Shown piece after piece: positions 1 to 6,722 of a stretch of 9,623 nt of DNA. Each line of letters opens with the position of its first letter. The first letter of the stretch is position 1. The stretch is from an uncultured Paracoccaceae bacterium (GTDB lineage Bacteria > Pseudomonadota > Alphaproteobacteria > Rhodobacterales > Rhodobacteraceae). The position numbers and the translations under genes were made by a program. The notes under the pieces were generated by a model. It was not told where the DNA came from, did no database searches, and saw nothing but the letters and a program-made list of their open reading frames with translations. The stretch spans positions 1 to 9,623 of the forward strand of contig CALEZJ010000539.1 of NCBI GenBank assembly GCA_937927885.1, given 5' to 3'.

Positions 1-1321
1 GCATGAAGTGCGCGAGGGCGGGCATCCCGGCGATGCGGCGCACAAGGCGCACCGCCGCGATCATTGTGCGGCGGTCGTCTGCATCGGCAAAGAAATTGTG
101 GCGGATCATAGGGTCGGCCATGGGATCGGCGGAGCGCAACCGAACCTCGCCGGTGGCGCGGGGGGCCAGATGCACGGGGCTCATGGTGAAGCCCGGAAAG
201 TCATGCACCCGCATCCCCGATTTGTCGCGCGCGGCGACCGACCAGATGTTGGTATTGATCTGAATGTCGGGCCTATCCTGCCGTTCGTCGCTGCGCGCAA
301 AGATGCCGGCCCAAATGCCGTTCGCCGCCAGCGGCCCCTTACGCGCCAGAAGGTACTGCACGCCGGCCAGCGCTTTGCGCCAGGGGCTGCGGGCAAGTTC
401 ATTCAATGTGACTGCTTCCGTGCAGCGAAAGATCAGCGAGGCATAGAGATGATCGCGCAGATTGGCGCCTACAGCGGGCAGGTCCAGCACTACGGGAATC
501 CCGTTGTCACGCAGATGTCCCTCGGGACCCAGTCCCGACAGTTGCAGCAGTTGCGGGCTGCCAAAGGCGCCGCCCGATACGACCACTTCGCGGCGCGCTG
601 CGACTTGCACCAGCGTGTCGCCCTGACGGTATTCGATCCCCGTCACCCGCCGCCCCTCGAACAACAGCCGTGTCGCCTGCGCGCCGGGCACGATGCGAAG
701 ATTGGCGGGTGGGCGCGAAAGATAGGCGCGGGCCGAGGACACCCGCTGGCGTCCGCGTGTGGTTGTCTGGTAAAGACCGGCGCCCTCCTGATCGGGGCCG
801 TTGAAATCGCCGTTGTGCGGCAAACCTGCCTGCACTGCGGCCTCGATGATTGCCAAAGCGACGGGCGACGGATTCGGCTGATCCGATACCGTCAGAGGCC
901 CTCCAGTGCCATGGAATGCGTCAGGCCCGCGGGTCTGATGCTCGGCCCGCTTGAAAAACGGAAGTACATCGTCCCATGCCCAGCCCGGATTGCCCTTTTG
1001 TGCCCAAAGATCATAGTCACGCGCCTGGCCCCGGATATAGAGCATGCCGTTGATCGCGCTGGTGCCGCCCAGGATCTTGCCGCGCGGCTGGTACATGCGT
1101 CGGTTGTTCAGATGCGGCTCGGGCTCGGATTCGAACATCCAGTTCAGTCGTCGGTCGGTGAACAGCATCGGATAACCCAGCGGAGGCCGAGTCCAAAAGA
1201 ACCGGTCGCGCGGCCCGGCCTCGATCAGCAGGACAGTGTAGCGCCCACCCTCTGCCAACCGCGCCGCCACGGCGCAGCCCGCCGAGCCCGCGCCGGATAC
1301 AATGAAGTCATAGATGTCCAT
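1..1321 (-). CDS. GMC-family FAD-dependent oxidoreductase (choline dehydrogenase-like), 3' end cut by window edge
   Basis: 440 codons are readable without a break from ATG 1321-1319; the C-terminal part (roughly 100 residues for a family of about 530-560) lies outside. The N-terminus has the FAD dinucleotide-binding GAGSAG at residues 10-15 and the beta2 acidic end in LLIEAGP (31-37). GMC signature 1 is RGKILGGTSAINGMLYIRG (80-98) and signature 2 is GAFGSPQLLQLSGLGP (251-266). The catalytic His/Asn region is in the missing part. Members oxidise primary or secondary alcohols using FAD in the cytoplasm; here the likely role is oxidation of a hydroxylated intermediate, but the substrate is unknown. 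The ATG shares one base with the upstream stop (TGATG), and a GGAG about 10 nt upstream sits inside the thiolase gene, so it is translationally coupled as the distal gene of the minus-strand operon. Family assignment is firm; the specific enzyme is not. Confidence 0.93.
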   Translation of the reverse strand, partial: MDIYDFIVSGAGSAGCAVAARLAEGGRYTVLLIEAGPRDRFFWTRPPLGYPMLFTDRRLNWMFESEPEPHLNNRRMYQPRGKILGGTSAINGMLYIRGQARDYDLWAQKGNPGWAWDDVLPFFKRAEHQTRGPDAFHGTGGPLTVSDQPNPSPVALAIIEAAVQAGLPHNGDFNGPDQEGAGLYQTTTRGRQRVSSARAYLSRPPANLRIVPGAQATRLLFEGRRVTGIEYRQGDTLVQVAARREVVVSGGAFGSPQLLQLSGLGPEGHLRDNGIPVVLDLPAVGANLRDHLYASLIFRCTEAVTLNELARSPWRKALAGVQYLLARKGPLAANGIWAGIFARSDERQDRPDIQINTNIWSVAARDKSGMRVHDFPGFTMSPVHLAPRATGEVRLRSADPMADPMIRHNFFADADDRRTMIAAVRLVRRIAGMPALAHFM

Positions 1322-2481
1322 CACAGGGTCTCCAAGGCGCCAAGAATGACGCTGGTCTGCGATGAAAGGACCCCACCATTGGCGTGACACATGGCCAGAT
1401 CCGCCTTGGCCAGTTGCCGTGCGCCCGCCTGGCCGCGTATCTGGCGGGTTGCCTCGACCAGGGTGAACAGACCATACATCCCCGGATGCACGCAACTCAG
1501 CCCGCCACCGTTGGTGTTTACCGCCAGCCTCCCCCCCGGGGCAATCGCGCCGCCCTGAACGAATCGTCCGCCTTCGCCCTTGGGGCAAAACCCCAGATCC
1601 TCCAGAAACAGGATCGTGTTGATGGTGAAAGCATCATAAAGCTGGACCATGTCCATGTCGGCCGGGCCATAACCCGCCGCCGCATAGGCACGTGCCCCCG
1701 ATTGCACGGCACCGGTGACTGTCAGATCCGGCATCTGGGCGATTTCCTTGTGCGTGGTCATCGTGCCCGCGCCCAGTACCGCGACCGGGGGGTGAGCCAG
1801 ATCGCGCGCGCGGTCGGTCGCCGTCAGGACCACAGCGGCGGCGCCATCGGTCACCAGACAGCAATCCAGCACGCCAAGCGGCGAAGAGACGATGCGCGCC
1901 GCGTGGTATTGTTCCAGCGTCAGAGGATCGCGCCGGAAAGCTTCAGGGTTCAGGGCGGCCCAGCCGCGTGCAGCCAGCGCCACGGCGCCGAGATCGTCGC
2001 GCGTAGTGCCATATAGGTGCAAATGCCGTGCCGCGGACAGACCATAGCCGGTGATCGGCATCATCGGTTTGTGCGGGGCCTCGTGCACGGATGGGCGCAG
2101 CGCCGAGACCAGCTTGCCCGAGGCCGAGCGTTGGTTCGATCCATAGGTGATCAACGCCGTGCGGATGTAGCGCGCATCGATAAGGAAGGCCGCCGTCATC
2201 AGGTGGTTCAGAAAAGAAGAGCCCCCGGTGCGGTTGTTGTCGACAAAGCGCGCGTTCACGCCGAGATGTTCCGCAAGGGCGAGACCGCCCAGAATGTCCT
2301 CAGGCAGTGCGGTGAATAGCGCATCCACATCTGTCAGTTCCAGCCCGGCGTCGGCAAGCGCCATCAGCCCGGCCTTTGCGGTCATTTCCAGCGCGGTGAA
2401 GCCCGGGCATTCCCCGACACCAAAGGTCGCTGCCCCGGCAATCGCGGTGGCGCCGCGCGGAAAGGCGTGGTCGGGGCTCAT
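1321..2481 (-). CDS. Thiolase-superfamily protein, SCP2/SCPx or aldolase-like, lacking the usual nucleophile Cys
   Basis: 386 residues, the normal length for the thiolase fold. The C-terminal domain is well conserved: LYDAF (281-285), NTNGGGLSCVHPGMYG (322-337) and CHANGG (365-370). At the place where biosynthetic and degradative thiolases carry the acyl-accepting cysteine (RTGGSSF, 84-90) there are two serines instead. Loss of this Cys together with a DUF35 partner is a known feature of the aldolase-type thiolase relatives such as steroid Ltp2, which cleave a beta-hydroxyacyl-CoA by retro-aldol chemistry; the tyrosines in LYDAF and HPGMYG are typical of that group. I therefore favour C-C bond cleavage by retro-aldol action over CoA-dependent thiolysis (inference). 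It starts inside an ATGA overlap with the DUF35 gene, with GAGG 8 nt upstream, which fits equal production of the two partners. The alternative is an SCP2-type thiolase using another nucleophile. Confidence 0.9.
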   Translation of the reverse strand: MSPDHAFPRGATAIAGAATFGVGECPGFTALEMTAKAGLMALADAGLELTDVDALFTALPEDILGGLALAEHLGVNARFVDNNRTGGSSFLNHLMTAAFLIDARYIRTALITYGSNQRSASGKLVSALRPSVHEAPHKPMMPITGYGLSAARHLHLYGTTRDDLGAVALAARGWAALNPEAFRRDPLTLEQYHAARIVSSPLGVLDCCLVTDGAAAVVLTATDRARDLAHPPVAVLGAGTMTTHKEIAQMPDLTVTGAVQSGARAYAAAGYGPADMDMVQLYDAFTINTILFLEDLGFCPKGEGGRFVQGGAIAPGGRLAVNTNGGGLSCVHPGMYGLFTLVEATRQIRGQAGARQLAKADLAMCHANGGVLSSQTSVILGALETL

Positions 2482-2837
2482 GGTACAACCTCGAAGGCGA
2501 CCGAGGGGATTTCGCCCTCGCGGTCGATCAGCGCGCGCACGCGGGTGCCGATTGAGGGGACGGGGCCTGATGCAAGATGTGAGAGCATGCGAAACCCCTC
2601 GTCAAGATCCACCAGCACCAGCAGGCGGGGTGGAGCTGGCGGGCGCTGGGGCTGTTCGGTGATCGAATGAATCACGCCGAAACCGGCGCTTTCCGCCCAA
2701 GAAAGCGGTGCGCCGTCGCCGGGAGCGACCAGACGGGGAGGGAATACGGTCCCACCATCCTCACGGCGTTGAAATGTCAGGCGTCCGTCGCGCAGCGCTG
2801 CAAGATAGCGTGCCTCGGGGCCGATCAGGTCAGGCAT
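2478..2837 (-). CDS. DUF35 OB-fold protein, partner of the thiolase-like protein, with no zinc-ribbon cysteines
   Basis: 119 residues. The layout is that of DUF35 proteins: a short N-terminal helix (PEARYLAALRDGRL), then a stretch equivalent to the rubredoxin-like zinc ribbon (FQRREDGG...VFPPR...APGDG, residues 22-42), then an OB-fold with the end of its barrel at residues 95-117. In most relatives the ribbon has two Cys pairs around the FPPR motif. This protein contains no cysteine at all, so it cannot bind zinc in the usual way. Family members bind a thiolase-superfamily subunit and help hold the acyl-CoA. The gene follows the CoA-transferase by 9 nt and overlaps the thiolase gene by 4 nt (ATGA), the arrangement expected of complex partners. 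Its start is set by AGGAGG five bases upstream. The family call rests on the FQR..FPPR pattern plus context. Confidence 0.85.
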   Translation of the reverse strand: MPDLIGPEARYLAALRDGRLTFQRREDGGTVFPPRLVAPGDGAPLSWAESAGFGVIHSITEQPQRPPAPPRLLVLVDLDEGFRMLSHLASGPVPSIGTRVRALIDREGEIPSVAFEVVP

Positions 2838-2842
2838 TGCGG

Positions 2843-2848
2843 CCTCCT
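2843..2848 (-). promoter_or_regulatory. Shine-Dalgarno site of the DUF35 gene, embedded in the CoA-transferase stop
   Basis: On the minus strand the CoA-transferase ends ...TAG and the text continues as TAGGAGGCCGCAATG. The stop codon therefore supplies the first two bases of a perfect AGGAGG, five bases before the DUF35 ATG. Ribosomes finishing the upstream gene sit on this site, which suggests termination-reinitiation coupling. It also fixes the DUF35 start. Confidence 0.8.
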
Positions 2849-4118
2849 AGATGATGGCCGCGTCCTTGAGCCTTTGCAGGTCCGCATCGGACAGCGACAG
2901 ATATCGCGTCAGGATCGCCTCGCTGTCCTGCCCGGGCAAGGGTGGCGCGCAGCGATAGGTTACCGGAGTGTCGGAAAACCGAAGCGGACTGCCAACCAGC
3001 CGCACCGTGCCTGTCACCGGGTGTTCGAGCGTGACGAACATCCCGCGAGCCTGTAACTGGGGGTCTGCCTCGATATCCGGCATCTCGTTGATCGGCCCGC
3101 AACTGACCTTTGCGGCCAGAATCCGTTCCATCCAGTGTGCCCGCGAGCGGGTGGCAAGCTGTGCGTTGATCTCGCGCGTCAGGGTAACGCGGTTCATCAA
3201 CCGATCGCGCGAGCGCAGGAAGCGCGGATCTTCGGCCCAGTCGGGTCGCCCCAGGGCGCCGGCGAGGCGCGCGAACTCGCGATCGTTGAAGGTGGCGATC
3301 AGAATGAAACCGTCAGCGCATTCGAACACACCGTTCGGAACCGCCGTCGGATGTTCGTTTCCGGTGCGCGGAAGCGGCGAGCGTGCGTTCAGCCAGGACC
3401 CGATGTTGTTCATCAGCAGCGCGACCTGACTGTCGAACAGCGAAATGTCGACATGCTGTCCTGTGCCGGATTTCTCGCGGTGGAAAAGCGCGGCCAGAAT
3501 AGCGATGGTAGCGTTGTTGCCCGCGGAAATGTCGGCAATCGGCACGCCGACGCGGGTGGGGATGCCTCCGTCGGCCTCGGGCTGGCCGGTGACAGCCATC
3601 TGCCCGCCCATTGCCTGCACCAGATAGTCATAGCCGGAACGGTCGGAATAGGGGCCGGTCTGACCGAAACCGGTGATCGAGCAATAGACCAGCCGCGGAT
3701 TGATCGCCTTCAATTGTTCATAGCCCAGCCCGTATTTTTCCAACGTGCCGGTACGGAAGTTCTCCAGGAACACATCGGCGCGGGTCGCGAGGTCGCGCAG
3801 GATCGCCGCCCCCTCTGGTGTGGAAAAGTCCAGCCCGATCGACCGCTTGTTGCGGTTGACCATTTGGAAATAGGTGGATTGCTCTGGCGCTCCGGGCTTG
3901 CCCTCGATCCATGGCGGGCCGAGTGTACGCAGGTCGTCACCTTCGTGCACACGCTCGACCTTGATGACTTCGGCGCCAAGATCGGCCAAAGTTTGTGCTG
4001 CCAGCGGTCCCGCGACCACGCGCGTCAGGTCCAGAACGGTGATTCCCTGCAGGATCCCCCGCGGCTGCGTCCCCTCGACAGGGGAATCGGCGGTCGGCGC
4101 GGCGGTCTGGATGCTCAC
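2847..4118 (-). CDS. CaiB/BaiF family III CoA-transferase
   Basis: 423 residues, slightly longer than the usual 380-410 because of a Pro/Thr-rich N-terminal extension of about 20 residues. Family III landmarks are present: VLDLTRVVAGPLAAQTLADLGAEVIKVE (28-55), NRNKRSIGLD (88-97), FLENFRTGTLEKYGLGYEQL (117-136) and SGYDYLVQAMGG (161-172). Asp164 in the YDxxxQA motif is the expected catalytic aspartate, which forms an aspartyl anhydride/thioester when CoA is moved between acids. The likely role is activating the substrate acid, or recycling CoA from a product such as succinyl-CoA; the donor is not visible. The start is GTG 4118-4116, chosen because a perfect AGGAGG (4125-4130) lies six bases upstream. 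It is the first gene of the minus-strand operon, directly behind the AT-rich divergent promoter region. Confidence 0.94.
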   Translation of the reverse strand: MSIQTAAPTADSPVEGTQPRGILQGITVLDLTRVVAGPLAAQTLADLGAEVIKVERVHEGDDLRTLGPPWIEGKPGAPEQSTYFQMVNRNKRSIGLDFSTPEGAAILRDLATRADVFLENFRTGTLEKYGLGYEQLKAINPRLVYCSITGFGQTGPYSDRSGYDYLVQAMGGQMAVTGQPEADGGIPTRVGVPIADISAGNNATIAILAALFHREKSGTGQHVDISLFDSQVALLMNNIGSWLNARSPLPRTGNEHPTAVPNGVFECADGFILIATFNDREFARLAGALGRPDWAEDPRFLRSRDRLMNRVTLTREINAQLATRSRAHWMERILAAKVSCGPINEMPDIEADPQLQARGMFVTLEHPVTGTVRLVGSPLRFSDTPVTYRCAPPLPGQDSEAILTRYLSLSDADLQRLKDAAII

Positions 4119-4166
4119 TTTGGCCCTCCTGATGCGGTCTGGCTAGGCGGCGATTTGCCCTTGTCA

Positions 4167-4196
4167 AATATACAATACTGTAGTTTGATTATACAA
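4167..4196 (-). promoter_or_regulatory. Possible sigma70-type promoter for the CoA-transferase operon
   Basis: Read on the minus strand, TTGTAT (4196-4191) could be a -35 box and TATATT (4172-4167) a -10 box, separated by 18 bp. Transcription would start near 4160 and leave a leader of about 40 nt before GTG 4118. On the plus strand TTGTCA (4161-4166) could be a -35 box, but only a weak -10 (TTTGAT, 4184-4189) follows at 17 bp. The two promoters would overlap back to back. Confidence 0.35.
4169..4196 (+). repeat. Direct repeat TATACAA x2 at 21-bp spacing, putative operator
   Basis: TATACAA occurs exactly at 4169-4175 and again at 4190-4196, 21 bp apart start to start, i.e. two helical turns, so both copies would face the same side of the DNA. 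Between them lies the small palindrome ACTGTAGT (4177-4184), and CTTGT (4160-4164) mirrors ACAAG (4193-4197). The block overlaps the candidate promoter, as expected for a repressor or activator site. The regulator is not in the window. Confidence 0.4.
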
Positions 4197-4273
4197 GTAA
4201 AGCGCAGTTATTGTTCTTGCGTGGCTTTCGTGCGAGAGTGAGCAACGGTATCCGAACGAGGGACGGGGCGGAA

Positions 4274-5035
4274 ATGGACTTGGACCTGCGGGGGATGAAG
4301 GCGGCCGTAACGGGCGGCACACGGGGGATCGGGCGCGCGATTGCGCAGCTTTTGGCCGAGGAAGGCTGTGACATCGCCACCTTTGGCCGTGCCCCGGAGC
4401 GGGTCGAGGCTGCGCGTGTCGAGCTGTCTGCGCTGGGGGTGCGCGTGCACGCCGAGCCAGTTCAGGGCCGTGATGGCGCAAAGGTACGCCAGTGGATGCA
4501 GGCCAGCGTCGCGGCCCTGGGGGGAATGGATCTGGTCATCGCCTCGCTTTCGGCCGGGGGTGGGACGGATGAGGAGGGCTACTGGCACCGCAACTTCGAG
4601 ATTGACCTCATGTCGGCCGTGCGCGCGGTGGACGAGGCCCTGCCCGCGCTGCGCCAGTCGCGCGCGCCTTCGGTCCTTGTGATCGCGACGATGGCTGCCA
4701 GCGAAACCTTCGTTGCGCCAATGGCTTACAATGCGATCAAGGCATCGCTCATCACTTGGTCCAAGCAATTGTCGCAAAAGCTTGCGCCTGAAGGGATCCG
4801 GGTCAATTGTCTGTCCCCCGGGCCGACGATGTTCAAGGGCTCGAACTGGGAGATGATCAAGGTCGCCCGCTCGCGCATTCATGACAAGGTCGTGCGCCAG
4901 CAGCCGCTACGCCGCATGGCGACCGCCGAAGAAATAGCCCGAGCGGCGGTTTTTCTGGCCAGTCCCGCCGCCTCGTGGTGCAATGGTTCGCACCTGCTGG
5001 TGGATGGCGGGTATTCGAAACGTGTGGCGTTCTGA
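4274..5035 (+). CDS. Short-chain dehydrogenase/reductase (SDR), first gene of the right arm
   Basis: 253 residues, typical for a classical SDR. TGGTRGIG (13-20) is the Rossmann cofactor motif. After beta2 comes TFGRAPERVE (36-45), where the Arg suggests NADP(H) preference. YNAIK (152-156) is the catalytic YxxxK, and RVNCLSPGPT (176-185) follows as usual. The usual catalytic Ser, 13 residues before the Tyr, is Thr139 here (IATMAASE), a mild oddity. The protein probably interconverts a hydroxyl and a ketone on a pathway intermediate; the substrate is unknown. I chose ATG 4274 because of the purine-rich GAGGGACGGGGCGGA just before it and because the motif lies at a normal distance from it. An upstream in-frame TTG (4211) would add 21 poorly fitting residues. 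The Rieske gene follows after 15 nt. Confidence 0.92.
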   Translation: MDLDLRGMKAAVTGGTRGIGRAIAQLLAEEGCDIATFGRAPERVEAARVELSALGVRVHAEPVQGRDGAKVRQWMQASVAALGGMDLVIASLSAGGGTDEEGYWHRNFEIDLMSAVRAVDEALPALRQSRAPSVLVIATMAASETFVAPMAYNAIKASLITWSKQLSQKLAPEGIRVNCLSPGPTMFKGSNWEMIKVARSRIHDKVVRQQPLRRMATAEEIARAAVFLASPAASWCNGSHLLVDGGYSKRVAF

Positions 5036-5039
5036 CGCC

Positions 5040-5045
5040 AGGAGG
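5040..5045 (+). promoter_or_regulatory. Shine-Dalgarno site of the Rieske oxygenase gene
   Basis: A perfect AGGAGG lies five bases before ATG 5051 and only four bases after the SDR stop. It decides the start over the out-of-frame ATG at 5046. Confidence 0.75.
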
Positions 5046-5050
5046 ATGCC

Positions 5051-6270
5051 ATGACAGTCGAACGCATCAAGCCCGACGATTTCACCAAGACCCCTGCCGC
5101 TCCAGCGCCGCGACCGAATTTCGGCTCGGCGATGATTCCCAAGGAACGGTATACAAGCGCCGACTATCTGCGTCTGGAATGGGAGCGGATGTGGACCAAG
5201 GTCTGGCTGCTGGGCTGTCGGCTGCACGACATCCCTGAGCCCGGCGACTATCATGTCACGACGATCGGCAAGGAAGAAATCCTGCTGGTGCGCCAGAAAG
5301 ATGGCGGGGTGGCCGGGTTCTACAACGTCTGCCTGCACCGGGGAAACCGGATCATGGCGGGTTCGGGCCATGCCGAAACCTTCAAGTGCCAGTATCATTT
5401 CTGGGAATACGGTCTGAACGGTGATTTCGTGAATATCCCGGACCTGGAAAGCTTTCCGCAGGGCGCCCCTCCCTGCAAGGGCCTGCGCGCGGTCAAGGTG
5501 GACACCTGGAACAGCTTTGTCTGGTTCTCGCTGAATCCTGAGGCCGAGCCGCTGCGCGACTATCTCGACCCAATGCCGGAACATCTTGATCCTTATCACT
5601 TTGATCGCATGGTCAAGGTGATGGATGTGACTGCCGAATGGGACTGCAACTGGAAGACCTCGGTCGATGCCTTCAACGAAGCCTATCATGTGCAGGGGAT
5701 CCATCCGGAACTGCTGTATTTCATCGACGACAGGGATGTGCAGATTGACCTCTACGGGCGCCACAACCGCTATCTGGTGCCCTTTGCCACAATTTCCGAG
5801 CGGGTCACCGAAACCACGGAAATTCCCCACCTGATCAAGCATGTGATGAAAGAGGCAGGGATGGACCCCGCCCGTTTTGATGGCCGCGTGACCGAGGTGC
5901 GCAAGGCGACGACCAGTTGCACGATTACTACCACTACAACATCTTCCCCAACCTCACGCTGAACACCCACGCCGATGACCTGATGCTGTTCCGCCAGCGT
6001 CCGCATCCCACCGATCCGAACAAGATGTTCTTTGACGTGATGATGTTCAAACTGCTCAAGGACGGCGAGGAGGTCCCGCCCAAGCCCCGCCACGAGCAGT
6101 TCCGCCATGGTGAACGCTCGCTGGGGCTGGTGATCGACCAGGACGCCTACAACCTTCCGGGGGTGCAGGCCGGGATGAATTCGGACAGTTTTCCGGGCCT
6201 GTGGATTGGCGATCAGGAATTGCGCATCCGGCACTTTCACCATGTGCTGGAATCCTATGTCGGCGAGTGA
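5051..6270 (+). pseudogene. Rieske non-heme iron ring-hydroxylating oxygenase alpha subunit, frameshifted
   Basis: The first frame runs from ATG 5051 to a stop at 5960-5962. It carries the Rieske [2Fe-2S] ligands Cys94, His96, Cys113 and His116 (CLHRG...CQYH) and the mononuclear iron site DAFNEAYHVQGIH with His213 and His218. After about Ala286 (GCG 5906-5908) it turns into a Thr/Ser-rich nonsense tail. Family-like sequence resumes at 5908 in the frame one base back (DDQLHDYYHYNIFPNLTLNT) and continues to TGA 6268-6270, including QDAYN, whose Asp is the likely third iron ligand. Joined, the halves give about 406 residues, and relatives usually have extra helix residues at the joint, so a short out-of-frame deletion (length 1 mod 3) is likelier than a single-base slip. 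As read, the product lacks the iron Asp and would be inactive. An intact enzyme would hydroxylate the substrate using O2 and electrons from a ferredoxin/reductase not present here. No beta subunit is present. Confidence 0.88.
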
Positions 6271-6721
6271 CGCAAAGCCTCCTCGCCGCTGGGAGGACCT
6301 GGTGCTGGGTGAGGAAACCCACTCGCGCGAGATGACGGTGCACGCCGAACCGATGATCGAGTTCGCGGTCAAATACGATCCGCAATTCTTTCATATGGAT
6401 CCGGCGACGGCGGATCAGTCGCTGTTCGGGGGGATCATCGCCTCGGGACTCTACACCGCCTGTCTTTGGCGCCAACTGGACCATGAGGAAAATGGTGCCA
6501 TCGCCTGGGTTTGCGGTGTCGCCTGGCAGGATGTGCGTTGGTCGGTGGCGGTGCGTCCGGGTGATGTGATTCGCGCTCATTCGCGGATCGAGGGGTTGCG
6601 CCCCTCGGCCTCGCGCCCCGGGGTGGGACTGGCGACCTTGAGGCACTGGTTGACCAACCAGCGGGGCGAAACCGTGTTTTCCTTTGTCTCGACCGATCTC
6701 GTCTATCGCAGGGATGCCTGA
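6257..6721 (+). CDS. MaoC-like hot-dog fold dehydratase/hydratase
   Basis: 154 residues, a normal length for a single hot-dog domain. YDPQFFHMDP (40-49) followed by FGGIIASG (57-64) is the R-specific hydratase-2 signature, with Asp41 and His46 as the catalytic D-x4-H pair. Enzymes of this family add or remove water across an enoyl-CoA double bond, which fits a CoA-thioester pathway. The chosen start is ATG 6257, inside the last codons of the Rieske gene (14-nt overlap); a further in-frame ATG at 6206 lies deep in Rieske coding sequence and has no better ribosome site. Only a weak CTGGAA precedes 6257, so translation probably depends on ribosomes arriving from the Rieske gene; the upstream frameshift could then reduce its expression. 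The substrate could also be a non-CoA compound, because some MaoC-domain proteins are poorly characterised. Confidence 0.9.
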   Translation: MSASDAKPPRRWEDLVLGEETHSREMTVHAEPMIEFAVKYDPQFFHMDPATADQSLFGGIIASGLYTACLWRQLDHEENGAIAWVCGVAWQDVRWSVAVRPGDVIRAHSRIEGLRPSASRPGVGLATLRHWLTNQRGETVFSFVSTDLVYRRDA

Positions 6722-6722
6722 C

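Larger units (their letters stand above)
4119..4273. promoter_or_regulatory. Divergent intergenic control region between the two catabolic arms
   Basis: This 155-nt stretch separates the GTG of the CoA-transferase from the ATG of the first SDR and is the only sizeable non-coding gap in the window. Its core (about 4154-4200) is strikingly AT-rich against GC-rich surroundings. It must carry the promoters of both arms, and probably the operator of a regulator encoded elsewhere. No riboswitch-like or terminator-like hairpin is evident. Confidence 0.7.

Noticed and set aside
8..1387. Long plus-strand open frame opposite the GMC gene
   Set aside because: The minus strand gives a clean GMC oxidoreductase with both family signatures; the plus-strand product is low-complexity and is a GC-rich shadow.
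4141..4210. Insertion-sequence end or attachment site in the AT-rich gap
   Set aside because: No terminal inverted repeat pair, target duplication or recombinase gene; an operator/promoter explains it better.
3135..4241. Long plus-strand open frame opposite the CoA-transferase
   Set aside because: Antisense shadow of a well-conserved CaiB/BaiF gene; no recognisable domain.
4211..4273. Upstream TTG start for the first SDR
   Set aside because: It would add 21 residues not typical of the family and lies in the AT-rich promoter area; ATG 4274 has a purine-rich ribosome site.
5900..5920. Programmed ribosomal frameshift in the Rieske gene
   Set aside because: No slippery heptamer or following hairpin is evident, and residues appear missing at the joint, which a programmed shift would not explain.
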